Origin: Streptomyces sp. Sge12
Lineage (GTDB): Bacteria > Actinomycetota > Actinomycetes > Streptomycetales > Streptomycetaceae
Direction: 5' to 3'
NCBI RefSeq assembly: GCF_002080455.1
Contig: NZ_CP020555.1
Span: forward strand, 7,492,501 to 7,556,500
DNA length: 64,000 nucleotides
Every line of letters begins with the position of its first letter. Positions within the stretch are counted from its first letter, which is position 1. The notes beneath the pieces were generated by a model. It did not search any database and was not told where the DNA came from. It saw only the letters and a program-made list of their open reading frames with translations. The translations under genes were made by a program, and so were the position numbers. Below, one piece after another: positions 42,936 to 50,668 of the stretch.

Positions 42936-43276
42936 TCGGTTCAGGGATGAGATGCGTGAGGTTCGCGGGCAGGCGCCCGTCTGAAGGCGGTCAGTCCGGC
43001 GTGGACCGACTGCGGAGGCGGCGCAGGCGACAGCTGCCCAGAAAAGGGTCACCCGCTCGGACCTGCGGGGCTGGCGACGAGTCCGCCATGACTGCGTTGC
43101 CATCGGAGCGGCGCATCCCCCGGCCGATGTCCGAGCCTTCCTCGCCGCGGCCGGTAGGGGGAATGCCGAGGATGTCGACCTCACCGACCCTGACTTTGCG
43201 GAGTGGCGGGGCGCCGGCCCCGAGGCGGGGGTTCCAGACTGGCCGTGGACGGCCGTGCGGCGATCGGAGGAGCAGA

Positions 43277-44560
43277 GTGGTGACGGAGTCGGTCCCGATC
43301 GTTGTGTTCGCGAACTTCCTCTCGGACTTGGCGGTGGATCTCGACGAGGGGCAGATCCTGACGACGTGGGCCCAGCAGGCGCCGCGGAAAGCGTGGCTGC
43401 TTCGGCCGGGGGACGTTTTCGTCACTCCCGTGCGGCTGAGCCGGCAGTTCTTGCGCTACGTGTACGACCTGACGGGGGTGTCCCCGGAATCGGTGGCGGT
43501 GATCGAGGTGCCTCCCGCCGGAGCCGTTCCGCTGGCGCGGGCGGTGCGCGAGGCCGGCCTCCTCGAGCAGGTCCGGGCTCTCGCCGGGGACCGGGGTGCC
43601 GCGCTGTTGCCGACGGCGTTGGACGCGTCGGCGATCGCGTTCGCCCGGGACATCGGGGTCGACGTCCACCCGTATCCCACGGTCGAGGCCGCAGAGGCCG
43701 CCCTGAAGATGACCATGCTGCTCAACACGAAGACCGGGTTCCGTCAGACGGCCGAGCAGCTGGGCATGCGGCTGCCCGCCGGGCGGATGTGCCGGCGCAG
43801 GGAGGCCGAAGGGGTGGCGCGTGAGCTCCTGCGGGACCACGAGCGTGTCGTGGTGAAGCCAGACCGTTCGGCCGGAGGGCACGGGATGCGCTTCGTGTCC
43901 CGCGATGACCTGAGGAGCGGGGCGGGCCTGCCGCTGGATACGGTCGGTGGGCCCGAAGGGCTGTGGGTGGTGGAGGAGTGCCTCGACGTGGCCGAGTCGG
44001 TCAGTGTCCAGGTGGAGGTCTCCGCCTCCGGGACGCGCGCGCTCTTCAGCGGGGCGATGCGCACGGTTCAGGGCTCTTTCACGGGATACGCCTCGCCGCT
44101 GCCGTCATCCTGCGCGCACGTGGCCGGCGAGCTGGAGGAGTGGGGTACGGCCCTGGGCCGCTACCTGGCCGACCACGGCTACGCCGGGCCCTTCGGGCTC
44201 GACGCGCTGGTGGACAGGGACGGTGTTGCGTACGCGAGTGAGAGCAACATCCGCCGTACGGCCACCACCACGCCGCACGCCATGGTCACCCGGCTGACCG
44301 AGGGGTCTGCCACCGCCCACCCGGCGTGGTCGGTGTCGAAGGGCCGGACACGGACTCCCATGGACTTCGACGAGGTGCTTGCCCGGCTGCGCGCCTCCCG
44401 CCTCGCCTTCGACCCGGATCGCGGCGAGGGTGTGGTCCTCTACGCGGACGCACCGTCCGACGGCCGCTCCTGGCGGTACGTGGTGATTGCCAGGAGTGCT
44501 GGGGATGTCGGGGAGCAGGAAAGAGCCCTGGCCGAGGTTCTCGAATTCGAGGGTGGCTGA
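43277..44560 (+). CDS. ATP-grasp peptide ligase, PGM1-like
   Basis: 427 aa. GTG at 43277 follows GGAGGAG by six bases (GTG 43280 is equally possible); the frame is open upstream but without coding quality. An N-terminal pre-ATP-grasp region (VFANFLSDLAVDLD, AWLLRPGDVFVTP) is followed by an ATP-grasp core with the glycine-rich loop KPDRSAGGHGMRF and metal ligands in YASESNIRRTATTT, then a small C-terminal domain. This layout resembles PGM1, which joins a nonproteinogenic amino acid to a ribosomal peptide in pheganomycin biosynthesis. No precursor peptide or amino-acid biosynthetic genes are visible beside it. It could alternatively be another carboxylate-amine ligase. Confidence 0.65.
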   Translation: MVTESVPIVVFANFLSDLAVDLDEGQILTTWAQQAPRKAWLLRPGDVFVTPVRLSRQFLRYVYDLTGVSPESVAVIEVPPAGAVPLARAVREAGLLEQVRALAGDRGAALLPTALDASAIAFARDIGVDVHPYPTVEAAEAALKMTMLLNTKTGFRQTAEQLGMRLPAGRMCRRREAEGVARELLRDHERVVVKPDRSAGGHGMRFVSRDDLRSGAGLPLDTVGGPEGLWVVEECLDVAESVSVQVEVSASGTRALFSGAMRTVQGSFTGYASPLPSSCAHVAGELEEWGTALGRYLADHGYAGPFGLDALVDRDGVAYASESNIRRTATTTPHAMVTRLTEGSATAHPAWSVSKGRTRTPMDFDEVLARLRASRLAFDPDRGEGVVLYADAPSDGRSWRYVVIARSAGDVGEQERALAEVLEFEGG

Positions 44561-44766
44561 CCCCACCACGACGCCGGTCCCGCATCGTCGTGCGGTGGTG
44601 TGATCAGGCGGTGCGGCCGCCGAAGGAGCCGCCGGTGCCGTGGTTCTGCGTCGGTCGCCTCGACCTTGTATCCAGTCAGGTCCGTACCGTGCGTCGTGCT
44701 CGGCGGTCGTACCGCGTTCCGTCCGGACTTCCCCGCCCCGCCTTTTCGGCTTCACGCACCCAGGAA

Positions 44767-44815
44767 ATGGCGGTGGCCGGTCACCCCCGGGAAGGGGGTG
44801 ACCGGCCACCGCCAT
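44767..44815. terminator. 22-bp perfect hairpin, bidirectional terminator
   Basis: Twenty-two-base arms (starting ATGGCGGTGGCC) pair perfectly around the five-base loop GGGAA. It lies between the stop of the ligase gene (44560) and the stop of the minus-strand hydrophobic protein gene (44846), so it can end both transcripts. The 200 bases before it contain no gene. Confidence 0.75.
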
Positions 44816-44845
44816 GCAGTGTCAGAACTGCGCCGTCGGCGTGGA

Positions 44846-45007
44846 CTACCAGCGGTACCAGCGGCCACTACTGCCCTTCGGGCGGGCGACAAAACCGATG
44901 AGCCACAGGATCAGAACTGCAATAGCCACCCACCAAAGAATCTTCACCGCGAAACCCGCGCCGAAGAGAAGAAGGACCAGTAGAAGAACGAGAAGCAGGG
45001 GAACCAT
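44846..45007 (-). CDS. small hydrophobic protein (Streptomyces type)
   Basis: 53 aa, too short for ordinary ORF calls. ATG at 45007 has GGAGG nine bases upstream. The sequence starts MVPLLLVLLLVLLLFGAGFA, has a second hydrophobic stretch (ILWWVAIAVLILWLIGFV) and ends in a basic RPKGSSGRWYRW tail. Two membrane helices with this Arg/Trp-rich end are typical of a widespread actinobacterial family annotated only as hydrophobic protein. Base composition is lower in GC than its neighbours. A membrane-embedded role, perhaps stress-related, is inference. Confidence 0.85.
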   Translation of the reverse strand: MVPLLLVLLLVLLLFGAGFAVKILWWVAIAVLILWLIGFVARPKGSSGRWYRW

Positions 45008-45309
45008 AGTTATCAACCTCCGAAGAACCGTCTGCCCGAGCGGAATCAGGACATGCCTGGGATTCTTATCTGTTTTTTATCCCGTTGGCTGGGCAGGAGG
45101 TCTTGCCGACATGTGACAAGGACGCTTCGACGGAGCCGCGTCGCAGCCGAAGCCGACGAGAAGACGTACCCGCACGCGCACAGGGACGCACCCGGACGGG
45201 CGGCCGCCGGGCCTACGGGCGGTGTCGCACATGTGTCGAGGTCGTACGCGGCACACAGTGAACGAGCGGCACGGGCCGCATCGAAGCGAGACGTGAGAGA
45301 GGTGGTCGT

Positions 45310-46563
45310 ATGTCCTCAGGCCTCGACGCGGCGGACGTGCTGGTCGTCGGTGCTGGAGTTGCCGGGTTGGCGTGCGCCCGGGACCTGCTGGCGGCCGGTA
45401 TGCGCGTACGGGTGATGGAGGCCGGCGACGCGGTCGGCGGGCGCATGCGTTCGGACCGGGTCGGGGGCTTCCTCGTGGACCGCGGGTTCCAGGTGTTCAA
45501 CACCGGCTACCCCCAGGTCCGGCGCAGGTTCGACCTGAAGGAGCTCCGGCTTCGGCCCTTCACGCCAGGGTTCCTCGTTCACACTCCGACCGGCAGGCTC
45601 AGCTTCTACGATCCGACCCGTCGCCCGCGCACGCTGCCCGAGTTGCTCTCCGGTCGCCTCGCCGGCCGTCGCGACCTGGTCGCCCTCGGCCTGCTGTCCG
45701 CTCGTGACGTGCTGCTGCCCCCGGCTCGGCTCAAACGACGGCCGGACACCACCGCCCGCACCGCGTTCGCCGACGCCGGGATCTCCGAAGAGTTCGTCGA
45801 GAGGTTCTTCCGCCCCTTCGTGTCGGGGGTCTTTCTGGAGGAGGAACTGGAGACTTCCGCCCGGGTGTTCCACATGGTTTGGCGGAGCATGCTGCGCGGA
45901 ACCATCTGCCTGCCGACCGAGGGCATCGGGGCGGTCCCGCAGGCCCTCGCCGCCGGCCTGCCGGAGGGTGCCGTACAGCTCGAGACCCCGGTGGCCGAGC
46001 TCACGGCCGATGGTGTACTCACCACCGAGGGACGGGAGATCCCGGCACACGCAGTCGTGGTCGCCACCGGCCCCGGGGCCGTCCCGAAACTGCTCCCCGA
46101 AGTGCCCCTGCCCGCCTACCGAACGGTGACGACGTACTACCACGTCGCTCCGCGGTCCCCCCTCGGCGAGCCGACCCTCCTCGTGGACACCCGACGCCGC
46201 TTCCTCAACACCTGTGTCCTGAGCGACGTCGTGCCCGGCTACGCCCCACGCGGCCACAGCCTTATCGGCACGTCGGTCACAGGCCGGGACCGGCAGGGCC
46301 GTGAGCGCGAGCTCCGAACGGCGCTTGCGGAGGCGTACGGCACGAGCACAGACGGCTGGGACCTCGTCACCGTCCGCACCATCGAGGACGCGCTGCCCGC
46401 CATGGCTCCGCCGCAGCCGCTGACCCGCACCACGCGCGTTGCGCCGGGCCGTTATGTGTGCGGTGACCACCGGGCCACGGGGTCCACCCAGGGTGCGCTG
46501 GCCTCCGGTGCGCGGGCCGCGCGCGAGGTGCTGCACGACCTGCGGCGCCATGGCGTGGTGTGA
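45310..46563 (+). CDS. FAD-dependent amine oxidase / desaturase-like oxidoreductase
   Basis: 417 aa, ATG with GAGAGAGG upstream. Dinucleotide-binding motif VLVVGAGVAGLACARDLL followed by the family extension MEAGDAVGGRMRSD, substrate region LPTEGIGAVPQALA, VVVATGP, and the FAD-closing segment RYVCGDHRATGSTQGALASG. The family covers protoporphyrinogen oxidases, phytoene desaturases and flavin amine oxidases; members next to no carotenoid genes usually have unknown substrates. Cytoplasmic or peripheral membrane. The upstream 300 bases (45008-45309) show no gene. Confidence 0.9.
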   Translation: MSSGLDAADVLVVGAGVAGLACARDLLAAGMRVRVMEAGDAVGGRMRSDRVGGFLVDRGFQVFNTGYPQVRRRFDLKELRLRPFTPGFLVHTPTGRLSFYDPTRRPRTLPELLSGRLAGRRDLVALGLLSARDVLLPPARLKRRPDTTARTAFADAGISEEFVERFFRPFVSGVFLEEELETSARVFHMVWRSMLRGTICLPTEGIGAVPQALAAGLPEGAVQLETPVAELTADGVLTTEGREIPAHAVVVATGPGAVPKLLPEVPLPAYRTVTTYYHVAPRSPLGEPTLLVDTRRRFLNTCVLSDVVPGYAPRGHSLIGTSVTGRDRQGRERELRTALAEAYGTSTDGWDLVTVRTIEDALPAMAPPQPLTRTTRVAPGRYVCGDHRATGSTQGALASGARAAREVLHDLRRHGVV

Positions 46564-46710
46564 ACGGCTCGTCCACGCGGTCTCGGCGGTGACGGGCAGG
46601 GCGGCGAAGGCCAGGAGCTCGCGTCGCGTCGCCGTGGTGGGGGCACCGGGCGGGGAGTGGGAAACCCCTGTCGGACCGATGGGTCCGGGGTCCGGCAGGG
46701 GTGGTCACTG

Positions 46711-46741
46711 CCCGAGAGGGCACTGAATGCCCTCTCGGGCG
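46711..46741. terminator. 13-bp hairpin between convergent genes
   Basis: GCCCGAGAGGGCA pairs perfectly with its complement around the loop CTGAA, immediately before the stop of the minus-strand emfourin-like gene at 46747. It is a likely bidirectional terminator with the FAD oxidoreductase gene. Confidence 0.7.
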
Positions 46742-46746
46742 GATCG

Positions 46747-47013
46747 TCAGGCAGCAGCGGCCAGGACAGTGTCGATCAGTTGCCGCTGGTCCTCGGTGAG
46801 GTAGGGATCCTGTAATTCCACCAGCTTGCTGTCGACGCGGATGACGTAGCTGAAGCCGTCCGGAACGGGGACCTGCCCCACGGGGCTCTCACCGCTGAGC
46901 GCGCGCTCGGCCAGCCGCTCCAGCTCGAGCCTGTCTCCGCGGCACTCCGTATCGAGAGAAGCGGTCCGCTCCCCGCCCGCAAACCCGCCGGTGCGTGTGA
47001 CGGTGATCAGCAT
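46747..47013 (-). CDS. emfourin-like protease inhibitor
   Basis: 88 aa, ATG at 47013 with AAGGAGG upstream. The sequence starts MLITVTRTGGFAGG and has the small beta-sheet/helix pattern of emfourin (protealysin inhibitor family), including LERLAERAL and FSYVIRVD. Emfourins inhibit M4 metallopeptidases of the protealysin type from the same operon. No M4 peptidase gene lies in this window, so its target must be elsewhere or lost. Cytoplasmic: no signal peptide. The adjoining 47014-47349 (336 bases) holds no convincing gene. Confidence 0.75.
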   Translation of the reverse strand: MLITVTRTGGFAGGERTASLDTECRGDRLELERLAERALSGESPVGQVPVPDGFSYVIRVDSKLVELQDPYLTEDQRQLIDTVLAAAA

Positions 47014-47349
47014 GGTGAACCTCCTTGAACAGAGCGCCGCCCGGCCGGGGTTCGGCCGGAGCCGGGCTCCTCCCGGGCGGCGCGCATGGTTGTCGTGTCG
47101 TCAGCCCTCGCTTGCCCGCAAAAGCCGCGCACGCGCCTCTGCGAGCACTTCGAGCGCAAGATGTCCGAAAACGCGGCCCCGGCCCATGGCCACGAACGCG
47201 ACACCACCCTGCTCGGCGACTGGAACTCGGGCACCGGGGCGAAGTGGTCGCGCCCCTCGGTGTCGTGTGGCCCGCCAGCACGAAACCGTGATCCAGTGGG
47301 ATCCACTACTCCCGCAAGTGATTGAGAATTGAGAAGGGTGGTCAGTGCC

Positions 47350-47856
47350 GTGCCAACCACCGGTGCCCGGCGAATCCGGCACGCCGCACCCGGCGAGGCC
47401 GCCGACCTCGAAGCCCTCCAGGAACGGTCGTCGACCCACTGGGACTACCCACCGGGCTACTTCGACTGGGCGGGTGACGCGCGGGCGATTCCGGAGGCCT
47501 ACGTCCGGAACAACCCGGTCTTCGTCCTGGAGGAGGACGGCAAGAGCCTCGGCTTCTACGGTTTCACCGAGGAGGACGGCGACCTGCTCCTGGACAAGCT
47601 CTTCGTGGACGTCGACGAGATCGGCAAGGGGTACGGCAAAGCCCTTTGGCAGCACGCGATCCGGACCGCGGGCGGCCTCGGCCGATCGGAGTTCACCATC
47701 GCCTCGGATCCGAACGCCGCCCCGTTCTACGCAGCCATGGGGGCCGAGGAGTACGCGACGAAGCCGACCGCCGAGCCGTCCTGGACCCTGCACATGTTCC
47801 GCTACACCCTCTCCTCGTTGCAGGTGAGCGGTATCAGCTCGTCGGGTGAGGGATAA
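47350..47856 (+). CDS. GNAT acetyltransferase, C-terminus likely altered by IS insertion
   Basis: 168 aa from GTG at 47350, with GAGAAGGG 11 bases upstream (TTG 47329 and GTG 47338 are alternatives). Acetyl-CoA binding motif A is visible as LFVDVDEIGKGYGKALW, with SDPNAAPFYAAMGAEE as motif B. It would acetylate a small molecule or protein N-terminus; substrate unknown. From about 47815 the reading frame enters an IS701-like transposase remnant on the other strand, so the last dozen residues are probably not native. Confidence 0.8.
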   Translation: MPTTGARRIRHAAPGEAADLEALQERSSTHWDYPPGYFDWAGDARAIPEAYVRNNPVFVLEEDGKSLGFYGFTEEDGDLLLDKLFVDVDEIGKGYGKALWQHAIRTAGGLGRSEFTIASDPNAAPFYAAMGAEEYATKPTAEPSWTLHMFRYTLSSLQVSGISSSGEG

Positions 47857-48345
47857 CGGCCGTGTTCGTTCGCGCGGACGACGGTGAGGAAGGCGTGCGC
47901 AAGCATGGCCAGGGTGACCCAGCGGGACCAGGACGAGTAGCGCCGGACCTGCTGCTCGTCCAAGGTCGCCAAGCCCGTGCCGGACTGGAAAGGCTCCTCG
48001 ACCCCCCACCTTGATCCAGCGACGCGCACCAGGTGGTCAGCGGCACTGCGGCCGGCGAGTAGCAGCGGTGGTACGCAAGTCTCCCGCAACCGGTGCGGCC
48101 CGGTGGCCGGCGTCCCACTTGGTCCGCCCGAGCAGGTGCTGCACGCGGTCCGGGGTCCTGTCCCCGGCCCACTCGGCGATGGTCCTGCAGTTCTTGCGCG
48201 GCAGGTCCGACAGCAGTCCGAGTGCCAACTTCCCTGCTGCGCACCGGGATTCAACCCGCGTGAACCGTCCCGCTATCCGGCTCATCAGGCCCTCGAACGC
48301 CTCCTGCCAGTGGGCAGGGTTTACGCTGTGACCAGCGGCCACCGC
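47814..48345 (-). pseudogene. IS701-family transposase, internally deleted remnant
   Basis: Two out-of-frame pieces read leftwards. The N-terminal piece (about 48100-48330) has VNPAHWQEAFEGLMSRIAGRF and LGLLSDLPRKNCRTIAEWAG; the C-terminal piece (about 47815-48030) has SRWGVEEPFQSG, LDEQQVRRYSSWSRWVTLAMLAH and DELIPLTCNE. The DDE core between them is missing. Expected length is about 400 residues. It abuts the GNAT gene end and the PemK-like gene start. Confidence 0.8.
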
Positions 48346-48450
48346 GTGATCTTCAGTCTTCACACACCGATGATCAACGGTGGCGCCCCCGTCTCCACAG
48401 CGCGTCGGGCTCGCGCAGCGTCTGTCTGCCGTCCCGTGTCTGGAGGGCCT

Positions 48451-48855
48451 GTGCAACGTGGTGAAGTCTGGTGGGTCCAGTTCGACGAGCGGCGGTTGGT
48501 CGTACTGCTGTCGGGAGACGACGCGTCCGGGATCCGGGTGATGCAGGTCGTCGCTCCGGCGGGCGTCGACCTTGGCGGTCTGGGTATCGAAGTGATGGTG
48601 GGCGCCGGGGACGGGGTGCCGTTCGAAGGCGTGCTGCGGCTCGCGTTCCCGCGTCCAGGCTTCACCCCTTGCACGTGGCTGACCACTGTCTCACGGGACG
48701 ACCTGATAGAGCGGGCGGCCGTCCTGTCCTCGGCGAAGCTCAGCGAGATCGACGATGCCCTCCGACTCGCTGAACAAGCGCAGGAGCAGACCCCGGCGAC
48801 GACCGCGAAGCTCAGCGAGATGAGGGACGCCCTCCGTCTCGGTGAACTCGGGTAG
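48451..48855 (+). CDS. PemK/MazF-like toxin-family protein with duplicated C-terminal segment
   Basis: 134 aa, GTG at 48451 after GGAGGG. The N-terminal part RGEVWWVQFDERRLVVLLSGD is the start of the PemK/MazF beta-barrel, an endoribonuclease fold. The C-terminus carries the unit AKLSEIDDALRLAE and, 24 codons later, AKLSEMRDALRLGE: a short helical segment has been duplicated. No antitoxin gene with a ribbon-helix-helix or AbrB domain is adjacent, so an orphan or a non-toxin role is possible. It lies directly next to IS701 remnants. Confidence 0.75.
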   Translation: MQRGEVWWVQFDERRLVVLLSGDDASGIRVMQVVAPAGVDLGGLGIEVMVGAGDGVPFEGVLRLAFPRPGFTPCTWLTTVSRDDLIERAAVLSSAKLSEIDDALRLAEQAQEQTPATTAKLSEMRDALRLGELG

Positions 48856-48875
48856 AGGGAGAAAGAGCCGACGGC

Positions 48876-49124
48876 ATGGGGGGTCCCGGCCAGATGGAGG
48901 AGGTGTACGAGGAGGTGGACACCGAGTTCACCCGCGGCACGGTGTACTTCCGGGTCATGGAGAGCCTCCTCGACGCCAGGGAGTACCAGGTCAACGCGGT
49001 CACCGGTATTTCCCCTTCTGTCTTCTGGAGTGGGTCTGCCCGTTCCTGCGAAGGCCGGGTGTGGTTCTGGCGGTGGGTTTCGAGAACGCAAGCCTTTGTC
49101 TCAACGGTCGCCGCCTGCCCGTAG
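48876..49124 (+). CDS. short acidic protein, probably 3'-truncated gene
   Basis: 82 aa from ATG at 48876. The first 43 codons (MEEVYEEVDTEFTRGTVYFRVMESLLDARE) have normal Streptomyces codon use and an acidic helical pattern. From about 49005 the codon use changes abruptly (TTT, TCT, GTA-type codons) and the frame ends by chance. I read it as a gene whose 3' part was lost in rearrangement. It follows the PemK-like gene by 20 bases and might once have been its partner. Function unknown. Confidence 0.4.
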   Translation: MGGPGQMEEVYEEVDTEFTRGTVYFRVMESLLDAREYQVNAVTGISPSVFWSGSARSCEGRVWFWRWVSRTQAFVSTVAACP

Positions 49125-49196
49125 CCAGTGCCCCGTTGCGCTTGTGCATCCGCCGACGTTCCCGGCGACTGCCTGCCGCCGGGGAAAGGTACAGAA

Positions 49197-49982
49197 ATGC
49201 GGCGCCGAATACCTGTATCCGTCAACAATGTTCGTATGGCCATTACTTCACAGGCTCGCTCGTTCGACACGGCTGCCGCCAGCTACGCTGCGAACCGTCC
49301 GTCATACCCGTCCGAATTGCTCGATGCGGTTGAGGAACTCACTGGCTTCCCCTTGGAAGGCGCCCGCGTCGCCGACGTCGGGGCCGGCACCGGACTGGCG
49401 ACGTCGCTTCTCCAGGACCGCGGTGCGATCGTCGTTGCTGTCGAGCCAGGCCCGGGGATGGCCTCGCAGTTCCGTCTCGGCCTGCCCGATGTCCCGCTTG
49501 TGATCGGGGACGGCAACAACCTGCCGCTGGCCTCCGCCTCCATCGACGTCGTCACATATGCCCAAGCCTGGCACTGGACCGACCAGCGCAAATCCGTCCC
49601 GGAAGCGCTCCGGGTCCTGCGCACCGGTGGCGCCCTCGCCCTCTGGTGGAACGACTCGGACAACACCGTTCCGTGGATCGCAGACCAGGACGCGCGCCTG
49701 CGCCGACTCTTCGGCGCCGACGACAGCCCTCACGACCCCACGGCCCGGTTCCGCGGGCTGCCGCCCGAGCTCGGCTTCGTCCACCGGCACGTGCCGTGGA
49801 TCCGGACCGTTCCCCTCGACATGCATCTCGCCAACCTCGCCAGCTACTCCGACTTCCTTGTCCTCGGCAAGGAGGCGACGAACACCTTCATCGCCAGGGA
49901 GCGCGACCTCCTGGCCGAAGCCTTCCCGAACCGGATGGTCGAGGAGCACTACGTGGTCAGCTTGGCCGTCGCCACCCGTTGA
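49197..49982 (+). CDS. class I SAM-dependent methyltransferase
   Basis: 261 aa from ATG at 49197, seven bases after GGGGAAAGG; an ATG at 49236 gives the more conserved start but has no ribosome site. Methyltransf_11-type fold: FDTAAASYAANRPSYP, motif I VADVGAGTGLATSLL, VVAVEPGPGMASQF, and the post-motif DVVTYAQAWHWTDQ typical of the yeast CRG1/trans-aconitate-like group. Cytoplasmic; substrate unknown. The 5' flank 49000-49190 has no gene. Confidence 0.88.
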   Translation: MRRRIPVSVNNVRMAITSQARSFDTAAASYAANRPSYPSELLDAVEELTGFPLEGARVADVGAGTGLATSLLQDRGAIVVAVEPGPGMASQFRLGLPDVPLVIGDGNNLPLASASIDVVTYAQAWHWTDQRKSVPEALRVLRTGGALALWWNDSDNTVPWIADQDARLRRLFGADDSPHDPTARFRGLPPELGFVHRHVPWIRTVPLDMHLANLASYSDFLVLGKEATNTFIARERDLLAEAFPNRMVEEHYVVSLAVATR

Positions 49983-50316
49983 CACGGGCAATACGAAACG
50001 GTGGCGAGCGGCCGGCGGACAGGGATGGCCTTGTTCACGGGGTGTGGTTCTGGCACAGGTTCCTGAACCGGCCCGGACGGCGAGCTCGCGTCCAGGACGC
50101 TCCAGCCGACCGACCGTCCTGCGACGCCCTCCAGCGCCGAGCCGGGTGGAGCGTCAGCTCCGGCCTCGTACTGCTGGCGACCGTCTCGCACCACTCCGTC
50201 CGACGTCGTCGCATGGCGCTGAAGTTCCGAACGAACGTCGCGGTGGTTCAAGTACGTGCTGTGCCGGTTTCCTAAGATTCGACGGCAGAGGGGAAACCCG
50301 GGCGGTTCCTGCACGG

Positions 50317-50448
50317 ATACACACCAAGGACGAGAAACTCGTGAAGCAAGTGAAGGCCGGCCGCGTGGCCGTCATCGCAGGTACCGGCGCCGATATGGGC
50401 ATCCCCAACGGGGACAGTCCTGCGCCATTTGAGCCCGCTAGCTGCTGA
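50317..50448 (+). pseudogene. N-terminal scrap of a SIR2-like protein
   Basis: About 44 codons read KLVKQVKAGRVAVIAGTGA, which resembles the NAD-binding start (GAG/GTG-S motif) of SIR2-family proteins used in bacterial anti-phage systems; the expected Ser after the GTGA is Asp. The frame ends 30 codons later at TGA with unrelated sequence, so the NADase domain is missing. The remainder of 49983-50640 shows no gene. Confidence 0.35.
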
Positions 50449-50514
50449 GCAACCGGTCCACGCCTTCTGCGCATCGAGGTCGGACGCGGCCGCGGCAGGC
50501 ACAGGGCCGGGGGC

Positions 50515-50538
50515 GGGGCCGGGGCCGGGGCCGGGGCC
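50515..50538. repeat. GGGGCC x4 hexanucleotide repeat
   Basis: Four exact GGGGCC units, with GGGGC-like sequence before them, lie in the gap between the SIR2-like scrap and the GMC oxidoreductase gene. Four G4 tracts in 24 bases can form an intramolecular G-quadruplex. Confidence 0.8.
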
Positions 50539-50668
50539 GACGTGAAGACACCGTCCTGACTTTTCGGCCCCCTCAGTACATGAACGCAATCAGCTCTTTA
50601 ATCGTCGAGGAGCTGCATTTTCAGAAGCCCGGTGGTCGCACAGTGCTGCCGTGGGAAGCGGAGACAAT

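Noticed and set aside
42947..43276. N-terminal extension of the PGM1-like ligase back to 42947
   Set aside because: Residues are Arg/Pro/Ser-rich without domain character, while GGAGGAG at 43266 fits a start at 43277.
47014..47337. Possible short gene on either strand upstream of the GNAT gene
   Set aside because: Frames lack starts with ribosome sites and show no family similarity; probably degraded DNA.
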